Part shown: positions 1 to 6,278 of the stretch, in pieces
Layout: each line of letters opens with the position of its first letter
How positions within the stretch are numbered: position 1 is the stretch's first letter
Assembly (NCBI GenBank): GCA_016280345.1
Contig: JAEEGN010000317.1
Span: 1-11,767 of the forward strand
Direction: 5' to 3'
DNA length: 11,767 nt
DNA from: Selenomonadaceae bacterium
Lineage (GTDB): Bacteria > Bacillota > Negativicutes > Selenomonadales > Selenomonadaceae
The notes under the pieces: generated by a model
Databases searched by the model: none
Seen by the model: only the letters and a program-made list of their open reading frames with translations
What the model was told of the DNA's origin: nothing
Made by a program: the position numbers and the translations under genes

Positions 1-1361
1 CTGTCAGCGGGCGGCGGAGGCGGTGGCGGAGGCGGCGGAACCGGCGGTGACGGCGGCGGTGCCAACTCGACGGAAGACGCCTTCATCGTGCCCTTGCCGG
101 TGCTCAGGAACGCGATATCACTCCGGGCCAGCCAGGCCGCCGAAGCGGTCAGCCCCTCGGCAATCTCCGAGCGGGCCGCGAGATTGCCCTCCGTCGCCGC
201 GTTCTGATAGGTCAGCTTGCCGCTCAGGGCGCCCAGCACCGCCTGCACCAAAGCGGCGTTCCCGGTGTCAATGCCGGCATTGTCGGTGCGCAGCGCTATG
301 TGGCTTCCCGCCGCCGCGCTCTTGACCACGATATCGCCGCCGGCAATCGAAGCCGGGGCGGCGGCGTCATGGCCGTAAAGCACCATCGTACTGCCGCTGT
401 AGGAATCAATCGTGACCGGCTGGGCGTCCTTCTGCCAAATGACGCCCTCCTGCCCCGCCGCGCCGCCAATGAGCCGCGTGACCCGGCTGCCCTCCGGCCA
501 ATTTGTCCGGTCGGCGTGGTTGTAATTCTCATTCGTCCACACCGCACCGTTCTGAAGCCAGAGATCCGCGCTTCCCTGCACGTATCCGTTTAACGGCGTG
601 ACGGAGGAAATCAGTCCGTGCAGCTTCGAAGCGGGCGTCGTCAGGGCCATCTCAATCCGGCCGCCGGGGAAGCCGGAACCGGACGTCGCGTTCATCACCC
701 GGAGATTGCCGTCCACCGTCACCGTCGCGCTGCCCGGCTCGCCATCGGGCAGATTCACGATAATTTTCCCGTTATCCTTCGCCTGCATCGCCCAGCCAAC
801 CGCAGCGTCCTCGTTGACGGAAACCGCCAGGCCGTCCAGACGGATCGTTCCCGTATCAGCCAATATCCCCACCGCGTTCGGAGCAGACACGTTGATTTGG
901 GTATTGCCGTGAACGGTAACGCTTGTCCCCGATTGCAGATGGATTCCGTTGCTGGAAGTCCCCGCATAGCCCGACTGCACATCCAGCGCCAGTTCCCTGG
1001 CCCAGATCTCCATGACGCCGCCAGCGCGGGACACTTTGAGGGCGGAAACGGCCGAGGTGTTATTGACCGCGGTTACGGAAAAGCGATGATTGCCGGCGTC
1101 GATGAAGAGCTCGTCCCGATCTCCGGAGCCAATTGAATTCACCATGAAGGCGGCGGTATCCATCGAAAAATCGCTGTCGCCGGGAAACGTGTACCGAAAC
1201 CCGGTCGTTCCCTCTTCGGTTTCGATGCCCGCGCCCCAATAGGAATCGACTTTCCGGTTGCGCACGCCGGCGGTGTACGCCGCGGCCCCGGCGCCGCTCT
1301 CCGGCAGCAGGACGGTTGCCGCCATAACCGCTGCCAGCCGCAAGTAAAAATTCCGCTTCAC
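1..1361 (-). CDS. Autotransporter-like secreted surface protein, N-terminal part (partial)
   Basis: An uninterrupted minus-strand frame of 453 codons runs from a GTG near 1361 to the window edge, so its C-terminus is missing. The N-terminus (VKRNFYLRLAAVMAATVLLP) is a signal peptide with an Ala-rich cleavage region near residues 25-30. The rest is rich in Gly, Ser, Thr, Asn and Val with short repeated beta-strand-like segments (for example GNTQINVSAPNAVGILADTG), as in beta-helix autotransporter passengers. Residues about 330-430 (GGDIVVKSAA, ALRTDNAGID, EIAEGLTASA) resemble a module I recall from Negativicutes autotransporters. A proline linker follows (residues 435-451, ten consecutive Pro at 442-451). 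A C-terminal beta-barrel is expected outside the window but is not seen. The start could equally be the GTG at 1364: the AGGGG Shine-Dalgarno (1370-1374) lies 5 or 8 bases away. There is no room for a promoter between it and the terminator at 1385-1421. Function is unknown; adhesion is only a guess. Confidence 0.8.
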   Translation of the reverse strand, partial: MKRNFYLRLAAVMAATVLLPESGAGAAAYTAGVRNRKVDSYWGAGIETEEGTTGFRYTFPGDSDFSMDTAAFMVNSIGSGDRDELFIDAGNHRFSVTAVNNTSAVSALKVSRAGGVMEIWARELALDVQSGYAGTSSNGIHLQSGTSVTVHGNTQINVSAPNAVGILADTGTIRLDGLAVSVNEDAAVGWAMQAKDNGKIIVNLPDGEPGSATVTVDGNLRVMNATSGSGFPGGRIEMALTTPASKLHGLISSVTPLNGYVQGSADLWLQNGAVWTNENYNHADRTNWPEGSRVTRLIGGAAGQEGVIWQKDAQPVTIDSYSGSTMVLYGHDAAAPASIAGGDIVVKSAAAGSHIALRTDNAGIDTGNAALVQAVLGALSGKLTYQNAATEGNLAARSEIAEGLTASAAWLARSDIAFLSTGKGTMKASSVELAPPPSPPVPPPPPPPPPPAD

Positions 1362-1384
1362 CACATTCGCCCCTGTATCCGCCT

Positions 1385-1421
1385 AAACAAAAAGCAGGCC
1401 GCTCCGAACCGGGCAGCCTGC
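1385..1421 (-). terminator. Rho-independent terminator after the Asp23 gene
   Basis: On the minus strand GCAGGC (1421-1416) pairs with GCCTGC (1399-1394). The stem continues inward through a U-G pair, GC/GC and CCG/CGG, with one bulged A and a GTT loop. The run TTTTTGTTT (1393-1385) follows directly. This is a textbook intrinsic terminator, starting 38 bases after the Asp23 stop and closing the eight-gene operon. It ends about 20 bases before the start of the downstream surface-protein gene. Confidence 0.9.
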
Positions 1422-1458
1422 CATTGACGCTTCCTGAAAACGAACCCCTGAGCGGGCT

Positions 1459-1860
1459 TCAGCGGACGCGCGCTTCCTCTTCTTCTTTTTCTTCCTGCGG
1501 GAAGCCAACGCCCTGCACGTGGACGTTCACTTCGATGACGGAAAGGCCGGTCATCGTCTCGATGGCCTGCTTGACGTTCTCCTGCACGGAAAGGGCCACG
1601 TCCGGAATGCGGACGCCGTACTTGACGATGATATAGAGATCGACCGCCGCTTCCTTCTCGCCGACCTCGACCTTCACGCCCTTGGCGAAGTTCTTCTTGC
1701 CCAGCATCTCCGCGATGCCGCCGACAAGTCCGCCGCTCATGCCCTCGATGCCGTTGACTTCCGTCGCGGCCAGGCCGGCGATGATGCTGACGACCTCGTC
1801 CGCGATGCGGACCGCGCCCAGATTGCCCTTCTTGTTCAAAGCCTTCGACTCCTCTGCCAT
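1459..1860 (-). CDS. Asp23/Gls24 family envelope stress response protein
   Basis: 133 residues. Recognised from the family pattern: an N-terminal GAVRIADEVVSIIAGLAATE segment (14-33), a Gly-rich GIEGMSGGLVGGIAEMLG stretch, a central VEVGEKEAAVDLYIIVKYG strand pair (about 65-83), and a C-terminal IEVNVHVQGVGF strand ending in an acidic tail (EEKEEEEARVR). Asp23/Gls24 proteins are small cytoplasmic or membrane-associated proteins linked to cell-envelope stress in Firmicutes; their biochemical role is not settled. The ATG has a good Shine-Dalgarno (AGGGAGG, 9 bases upstream). It is the last gene of the minus-strand operon, 136 bases after efp. That gap contains a GGAGG/CCTCC hairpin (1946-1962) and no convincing promoter. 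A strong terminator lies just downstream. Confidence 0.88.
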   Translation of the reverse strand: MAEESKALNKKGNLGAVRIADEVVSIIAGLAATEVNGIEGMSGGLVGGIAEMLGKKNFAKGVKVEVGEKEAAVDLYIIVKYGVRIPDVALSVQENVKQAIETMTGLSVIEVNVHVQGVGFPQEEKEEEEARVR

Positions 1861-1996
1861 TGAATAAAACCTCCCTAAAATATGATTCGGCTGTTTGCCA
1901 TGATACCGCAGATTGCTTCTGTGTACCGTAAATAATTCGCCGTCCGGAGGGAAAAATCCTCCTTGCCGGGAAAATTTTCTGATCTTGGGACTCGCC

Positions 1997-2554
1997 TCAG
2001 GCGCGCTCGATGTAGTTGCCGGTCCGGGTGTCGATGCGCAGCAGGTCGCCCTCGTTGACGAAGAGCGGCACCCGCACTTCGTAGCCGGTTTCGACGGTGG
2101 CCATCTTGGTCGCGCCGGTGGCGGTGTTGCCCTTGACGCTGGGCTCGCACTCCGTGACCTTCAGCGTGACGGCGTTGGGCAGGGAGACGCCGATGATGCG
2201 CCCCTTGAAGGACTGAAGGGTGACCTCCATTTCCTCCTTGAGATAGTTCAGGGCGTCGCCGAGCTGTTCCTTGTTCAGCTCCGTCTGCTCGTAAGTCTCG
2301 GTGTCCATGAAGGTATAGGCGCCGTCAGCCTCGTAGAGGTACTGCATCTTCCTCGTCTCCAGGTGCGCCGGCGGCATCTTCTCGTTGGGGTTGAAGGTGC
2401 GCTCCACCACCTTGCCGTCCTCGACGTTCTTGATCTTCGTGCGGACGAAAGCCGCGCCCTTGCCCGGCTTGACGTGCTGGAACTCGACGATCTGCCAGGC
2501 GCTGCCGTCGATCTCCACGGTCAATCCGGTCCGGAAATCTGTGCTTGAAATCAT
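1997..2554 (-). CDS. efp: Translation elongation factor P
   Basis: 185 residues, the normal EF-P length, starting MISSTDFRTGLTVEIDG. EF-P binds between the P and E sites of the ribosome and restores peptide-bond formation at consecutive prolines. The N-terminal KOW-like domain carries the loop HVKPGKGAAFVRTK, with Lys32 in the position that is post-translationally modified in many bacteria. The C-terminal OB domain includes VTLKVTECEPSVKGNTATGATKMATVETG and ends VPLFVNEGDLLRIDTRTGNYIERA. A longer reading to 2623 is possible but adds 23 unrelated residues. The ATG at 2554 has a GAGGAGAG Shine-Dalgarno about 9 bases upstream and matches the family start. It follows the M24 peptidase by 72 bases. 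The aroQ - M24 peptidase - efp order is conserved in Firmicutes (yqhS-yqhT-efp in Bacillus subtilis). No EF-P modification enzyme is present in this window. Confidence 0.97.
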   Translation of the reverse strand: MISSTDFRTGLTVEIDGSAWQIVEFQHVKPGKGAAFVRTKIKNVEDGKVVERTFNPNEKMPPAHLETRKMQYLYEADGAYTFMDTETYEQTELNKEQLGDALNYLKEEMEVTLQSFKGRIIGVSLPNAVTLKVTECEPSVKGNTATGATKMATVETGYEVRVPLFVNEGDLLRIDTRTGNYIERA

Positions 2555-2604
2555 GCCATCTCTCTCCTCAGTTGAATAGAATTGAATATGGATATACCAA
2601 AGGA

Positions 2605-2624
2605 AACACCGCCGAAGCGGCACT
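2605..2624 (-). terminator. Weak terminator-like UUCG hairpin between the M24 peptidase and efp
   Basis: Two bases after the peptidase stop codon, the minus strand reads a stem closed by CCGC/GCGG around a TTCG tetraloop, extended outward by three G-U wobble pairs and one A-U pair. It is followed by the broken T-run TTTCCTTT. The UUCG loop makes it stable, but the wobble base and interrupted T-run suggest partial termination or an mRNA-processing boundary rather than a full stop. Confidence 0.5.
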
Positions 2625-2626
2625 CC

Positions 2627-3700
2627 CTAAGAAATCTCGATGAGATCCCTGGGGCTGTGCGTCAAAAGTTCGGCGCCGCTCTCCGTGACCAGCACCGTAT
2701 CCTCGATGCGCAGGCCGCCCCAGCCCGGCAGATAGACGCCCGGCTCCACGGTGACGATCATCGAGGGCTCCAGGCTCTCGCAGGTACTGGCGGAAGACAG
2801 CCGCGGCTCCTCGTGAATCTCGAGGCCCAGGCTGTGCCCGAGACCGTGGCCGAAGTTCTCGCCGTAGCCCGCCGCCTTGATCCGCTCCCGCACCGCCGCG
2901 TCCACGGCCTTGCCGGAGACGCCGGGACGGATGAGGGACACCCCCAGCCGCTGCGCCGCGAGAACGACGTCGTAGATGGCCCGCTGCTTTTCGCCGGCCT
3001 TCCCTACGCAGACGGTGCGCGTCATGTCGGAATGGTACCCCTGATACACGGCACCATAATCCATTGTAACAAATTCTCCGGCAACAATCAACTTTTCTGT
3101 TGCCACCCCGTGGGGCAGGCTGCCGCGCGGACCGGAAGCCACAATGGTCGGGAAGGCGGGCCGCTCCGAACCCAAAGCCCGCATCGTCGTCTCCAGCCGG
3201 GCCGCCACCTCGTTCTCGGAAAGCCCCGGCCGCATAAATTTCACGACGTCGTCGAAGGCCGCGTCTCCGATGGCCGCCGCCCGCCGCATGCAGGCGAGTT
3301 CCTCCGGTTCTTTCACCATCCGCAGCGGGGCGAGGCTCACCGACGGGCCGAGGGACACGCCGGAAAGCAGCTCGCGGAGCTTCGCGTAGCTATCATAGAG
3401 CAGGGCGTCGCCCTCAAAGGCCAGACGCTGCCAACCGCGCTTTTTGACGACGGCCGCCGTCTCTTTCCAGAGGCCGTCCTTCTGCCGGACGACCTCATAG
3501 AGCGGCGCCTGGGCCGCCGCCTGCTCCGTGTAGCGGGAATCCGTCACCAGCAGCGCCTCGTCCGGGGAAACGAGCAGCGCCGTGTCGTCGCCGCGAAAGC
3601 CGCTGAAATAGTGGAGGTTCACTTCCCGGGTGACGAGGATGGCATCGGCGCCCTTCTCCCGCAGGAACTCCCGCAACCGGGCCAGACGGTCCTCAATCAT
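2627..3700 (-). CDS. M24 family metallopeptidase (Xaa-Pro dipeptidase/aminopeptidase type)
   Basis: 357 residues, typical for bacterial M24 Xaa-Pro peptidases. These remove or cleave N-terminal residues next to proline using two metal ions in the cytoplasm. Residues about 1-130 form the creatinase-like N-terminal domain (MIEDRLARLREFLREKGADA, SGFRGDDTALLVS). The pita-bread catalytic domain follows. All five expected metal ligands are visible: Asp214 (MDYG), Asp225 (HSDMTRT), His289 (GHGLGHSLGLEIHE), Glu319 (VTVEPGVY) and Glu333 (LRIEDTV); His296 is the usual substrate-binding His. The start overlaps the aroQ stop by eight bases (ATGATTGA), suggesting translational coupling. It is the positional equivalent of Bacillus yqhT. 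Dipeptidase versus aminopeptidase specificity cannot be decided here. Confidence 0.94.
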   Translation of the reverse strand: MIEDRLARLREFLREKGADAILVTREVNLHYFSGFRGDDTALLVSPDEALLVTDSRYTEQAAAQAPLYEVVRQKDGLWKETAAVVKKRGWQRLAFEGDALLYDSYAKLRELLSGVSLGPSVSLAPLRMVKEPEELACMRRAAAIGDAAFDDVVKFMRPGLSENEVAARLETTMRALGSERPAFPTIVASGPRGSLPHGVATEKLIVAGEFVTMDYGAVYQGYHSDMTRTVCVGKAGEKQRAIYDVVLAAQRLGVSLIRPGVSGKAVDAAVRERIKAAGYGENFGHGLGHSLGLEIHEEPRLSSASTCESLEPSMIVTVEPGVYLPGWGGLRIEDTVLVTESGAELLTHSPRDLIEIS

Positions 3701-4151
3701 GGGACTGCCCCTGGCCTTTCAACCGCCGGATGACGATTTCCAGCGCCGCCAGATAGCTGTCGGCGCCGAACCCGCAAATCTGTCCCAGGGCCACCGGCGC
3801 GATCACCGAGTGGTGACGGAACTCCTCCCGCTGATGGATGTTCGACAGATGTACCTCAATGACCGGCAGATGGATGGCGGCGATGGCGTCCCGGATCGCG
3901 ATGCTGTAATGGGTGAAAGCCGCCGCGTTCAGGATGATGAAGGCGTAGCCCTTCTCCTGGGCGGTCTGGATGGCGTCCACCAGCGCCCCCTCGTAATTCG
4001 ACTGCTGGGCGTCCAGCTCGATCTGCGCTTCCGCCGCCCGTGCCCGGAGCATCTGGTTGATGTCCTCCAGCGTCGTCGAGCCGTAAATTTCCGGTTCCCG
4101 CGTCCCCAGGAGGTTCAGATTCGGCCCGTGCAGCACTAAGATTTTCCACAT
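3693..4151 (-). CDS. aroQ: Type II 3-dehydroquinate dehydratase
   Basis: 152 residues, the usual size. It converts 3-dehydroquinate to 3-dehydroshikimate in the shikimate pathway and normally forms a dodecamer in the cytoplasm. The N-terminal signature HGPNLNLLGTREPEIYG holds the lid Arg18 and catalytic Tyr23. LNAAAFTHYSIAIRDAI (74-90) is the substrate-anion-binding region with Asn75, and EVHLSNIHQREEFRHHS contains the catalytic His101. All key residues are present. The ATG follows the acylphosphatase stop by 15 bases with AAGGAAG upstream, and the gene overlaps the downstream peptidase start by eight bases. No other shikimate gene is present, so its place in this operon reflects conserved Firmicutes synteny rather than a pathway cluster. 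Confidence 0.96.
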   Translation of the reverse strand: MWKILVLHGPNLNLLGTREPEIYGSTTLEDINQMLRARAAEAQIELDAQQSNYEGALVDAIQTAQEKGYAFIILNAAAFTHYSIAIRDAIAAIHLPVIEVHLSNIHQREEFRHHSVIAPVALGQICGFGADSYLAALEIVIRRLKGQGQSHD

Positions 4152-4166
4152 AGCTTTTCCGCTTCC

Positions 4167-4445
4167 TTATCTGCGTATTTCAAAGTTCACTTCGCCCGGC
4201 ACCGCCGGCACCGGCTCCCAGTCGAGGCGGTCCACCCGGATCCAGGCGTTCCCGTCCCGGATAGCCGCGTCCAAAGCGGAGAACTGCGCCTCCGGGCCCT
4301 GGACCTCCATCGTCACCGTACCGTCGCTCATGTTCTTTACCCAGCCGGTGAAGCCGGCCGCCTGCGCCGTCCGTTCCACAAAAGCCCGGAACCCGACGCC
4401 CTGCACCCGCCCGGACGCCTGCCCTGCCCAACGCTTCTCTGTCAT
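4167..4445 (-). CDS. acyP: Acylphosphatase
   Basis: 92 residues, the standard length of this single-domain cytoplasmic enzyme, which hydrolyses carboxyl-phosphate bonds such as acetyl- and carbamoyl-phosphate. The signature GRVQGVGFRAFVERTAQAAG carries the phosphate-binding loop and catalytic Arg20, and WVKNMSDGTVTMEVQG carries catalytic Asn38. The start MTEKRWAGQ is chosen because its ATG overlaps the TGA of the upstream U32 gene as ATGA and has a GGAAG-type Shine-Dalgarno; an upstream extension in the same frame would lie wholly inside the U32 gene and is unlike the family. It is 15 bases ahead of aroQ. Its physiological substrate is unknown. Confidence 0.95.
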   Translation of the reverse strand: MTEKRWAGQASGRVQGVGFRAFVERTAQAAGFTGWVKNMSDGTVTMEVQGPEAQFSALDAAIRDGNAWIRVDRLDWEPVPAVPGEVNFEIRR

Positions 4446-5686
4446 TCTTTCGCTTCCTTTCCCTTCAAGTCCCGCCGCAGGATGGCCAGTGGTACCGCCG
4501 GCTGCCGCAGGCGGATGCGCACCAGCTGCTGCGGGTGCGGCGCGGCACTGATCGGCGCCCCCGCCTCGTCGGTCATTTCCGCCAAACACTGGCGGAAAGC
4601 CGGCTGCTCCGGCTGGAATACCTCGATTTCCTCGCCGAGCGCCATGTGGTTCCGCTGCTCCACCAGCGCCCAGCCGGTGGCCGCGTCATAGTCCCGGACC
4701 AGCCCCACGAATTCCGACGTCTGGATATAGGAAGAATCGCCGTAGATCTGGTCCGCCGCCCCCGCCGGGCCGAAAACGAAGCCCGTCGTATAGGCACGGT
4801 GCGATACCTTGTCCAGCTCGGCCCGCCACGCCGGCAGCACCGTAAAATCCTCCGGCGCCTCGAAATACCGGTCGATGGCCTGGCGGTACGTCCAGGTCAC
4901 GCTGGCCGCGTAATGGACGCTCTTCATGCGTCCCTCGATCTTCAGGCTGTCCACGCCGCTTTCCAGCACCTCCGCCAGCCGCGGCAGCAGGCAGAGATCC
5001 TTCGAGTTGAAGAAATACGTGCCCCGGGCGTCCTCCTCCACGGGGAAGAACTGCCCCGGCCGCTTCTCCTCCATCAGCCGGTAACGCCAGCGACAGGCCT
5101 GGGCGCAGTTGCCGCGGTTGGAATCGCGCCCGGTGAAATAACTGCTCATCAGGCAGCGCCCGGAGTAAGAAATGCACAGGGCGCCGTGGACGAACATCTC
5201 CAGCTCCACCGGGACGCGCCGCCGCACCTCGCAGATCTCGGCCAGGGACATCTCCCGGGCCAGCACGACGCGCGCCGCCCCCAACCGCCGCCAGGCATCG
5301 GCCGCCGCCCAGTTCACGGTATTCGCCTGGGTGCTGACGTGGAGAGGCAGTCCCGGCGCCGCCTCCCGGGCCAATGAGAAGACGCCGACGTCGGCGACGA
5401 GGGCCGCGTCCACCGGGACGTCCCGCAAAAAGCGCAGATAGTCCGGCAGATCGTCCAGCTCCTCGTTGCGCGGATACACGTTCACCGTCACGTAGACCTT
5501 TTTCCCGAGGCGGTGCGCCAGGGCCGCCGCCTCGGCCAGTTCCGCCCGCGTGAAGTTGCCGCCCTGGGCCCGAAGCCCGTAGGCCGGCCCGCCCAGATAG
5601 ACGGCGTCAGCGCCGTAGGCCAGCGCCGCCTTCAGTTTTTCCATATTGCCCGCCGGGGCCAAAAGCTCCGGCTTCTTCCGCTTCAT
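4442..5686 (-). CDS. U32 family protein, probable tRNA wobble-uridine hydroxylation protein (TrhP type)
   Basis: 414 residues. The N-terminus KRKKPELLAPAGNMEKLKAA and the GADAVYLGG segment are the U32 family hallmark. Four conserved-type cysteines (Cys171, Cys178, Cys194, Cys198, in CISYSGRC and GNCAQAC) match the pattern proposed to bind an iron-sulfur cluster. SLKIEGRMKS and a C-terminal beta domain follow. Although annotated historically as collagenase-like peptidases, TrhP-type members use prephenate to form 5-hydroxyuridine at tRNA position 34. Here the gene overlaps the TrmR-like methyltransferase by four bases (ATGA), exactly the partner that would methylate the product. Bacillus has two adjacent TrhP genes; only one is present here. 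The ATG at 5686 is preferred over an in-frame GTG at 5704, which lies on the GGAGG Shine-Dalgarno. RlhA-like (23S rRNA) hydroxylation is the main alternative. Confidence 0.85.
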   Translation of the reverse strand: MKRKKPELLAPAGNMEKLKAALAYGADAVYLGGPAYGLRAQGGNFTRAELAEAAALAHRLGKKVYVTVNVYPRNEELDDLPDYLRFLRDVPVDAALVADVGVFSLAREAAPGLPLHVSTQANTVNWAAADAWRRLGAARVVLAREMSLAEICEVRRRVPVELEMFVHGALCISYSGRCLMSSYFTGRDSNRGNCAQACRWRYRLMEEKRPGQFFPVEEDARGTYFFNSKDLCLLPRLAEVLESGVDSLKIEGRMKSVHYAASVTWTYRQAIDRYFEAPEDFTVLPAWRAELDKVSHRAYTTGFVFGPAGAADQIYGDSSYIQTSEFVGLVRDYDAATGWALVEQRNHMALGEEIEVFQPEQPAFRQCLAEMTDEAGAPISAAPHPQQLVRIRLRQPAVPLAILRRDLKGKEAKE

Positions 5687-6276
5687 GGCCTGCGATTCCT
5701 CCACGATACCGCCAGCCCGTCGCCGGCCTCAAAGATCTCCGTCGTGAACGCCTGGTCGAGCGCCGTGAGGGCCAGATACTCCCGCAGGCGGTACACCATC
5801 GTCCGGTAGCGGTGCTCCACGAAAGCGTCTCCCTGAACCAGCCCGCGGAACAGCACGTTGTCCGCCACCACCACCGCCCGCTCCCGGAGCAGCGGCCGCA
5901 CCTTGTCCCAATAGTCCGGATACTGCCCCTTGGCGGCGTCGATGAACACGAAATCAAAGCCCGGCGAGAGATGCGGCAGAATCTCTCCGGCGTCCCCCCG
6001 CAAAAGCTCGACGCGTCCCGCGTAGGGCGAACGGGCGATGAACCGCGCCGCCGTGTCCGCCATGCGCCCGTCATGCTCCAGCGTCACCGCCGTCGCCTCC
6101 GGCGCCCCGTGCGCTACCGCCAGGAGAGCCGAGTAGCCGATGGCCGTTCCGATATCCAGTATCCGACGCGGAGCCGCCTCGCGCAATACCGCGAGAAAGA
6201 CGGGCCGCTCCGCCGCCCGCAGGATGGGTGCCCCCGTCGCCTCGGCGTACCGCTCCATTTCCTCGAAAATCGTCAC
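5683..6276 (-). CDS. trmR: tRNA 5-hydroxyuridine methyltransferase (TrmR/YrrM-like O-methyltransferase)
   Basis: 197 residues, class I SAM-dependent O-methyltransferase of the metal-dependent COMT-like family. Motif I is ILDIGTAIGYS (39-49), with the acidic ribose-binding Glu67. Putative metal ligands are Asp113 (FIDAAKGQY) and Asp139-Asn140 (ADNVLFRGLV), and the C-terminus has GDGLAVS. These blocks match B. subtilis YrrM/TrmR, which methylates 5-hydroxyuridine-34 to 5-methoxyuridine, a modification that widens wobble decoding. Position also matches: mltG-trmR-trhP is the Bacillus yrrL-yrrM-yrrN order. The start is a GTG two bases after the mltG stop with an AGGTG-like Shine-Dalgarno; an ATG at 6258 is the alternative. 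The gene overlaps the U32 gene by ATGA. Action on other small-molecule hydroxyls cannot be excluded, but the context argues for tRNA. Confidence 0.86.
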   Translation of the reverse strand: MTIFEEMERYAEATGAPILRAAERPVFLAVLREAAPRRILDIGTAIGYSALLAVAHGAPEATAVTLEHDGRMADTAARFIARSPYAGRVELLRGDAGEILPHLSPGFDFVFIDAAKGQYPDYWDKVRPLLRERAVVVADNVLFRGLVQGDAFVEHRYRTMVYRLREYLALTALDQAFTTEIFEAGDGLAVSWRNRRP

Positions 6277-6278
6277 CG

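Noticed and set aside
23..1136. Several overlapping plus-strand open frames opposite the surface-protein gene
   Set aside because: They are short, Arg/Pro-rich, mutually overlapping and lack ribosome-binding sites. The minus-strand frame is continuous and has a signal peptide.
2582..3733. A 383-codon plus-strand frame opposite the M24 peptidase
   Set aside because: Antisense shadow typical of high-GC coding DNA; the minus strand encodes a protein with all M24 metal ligands.
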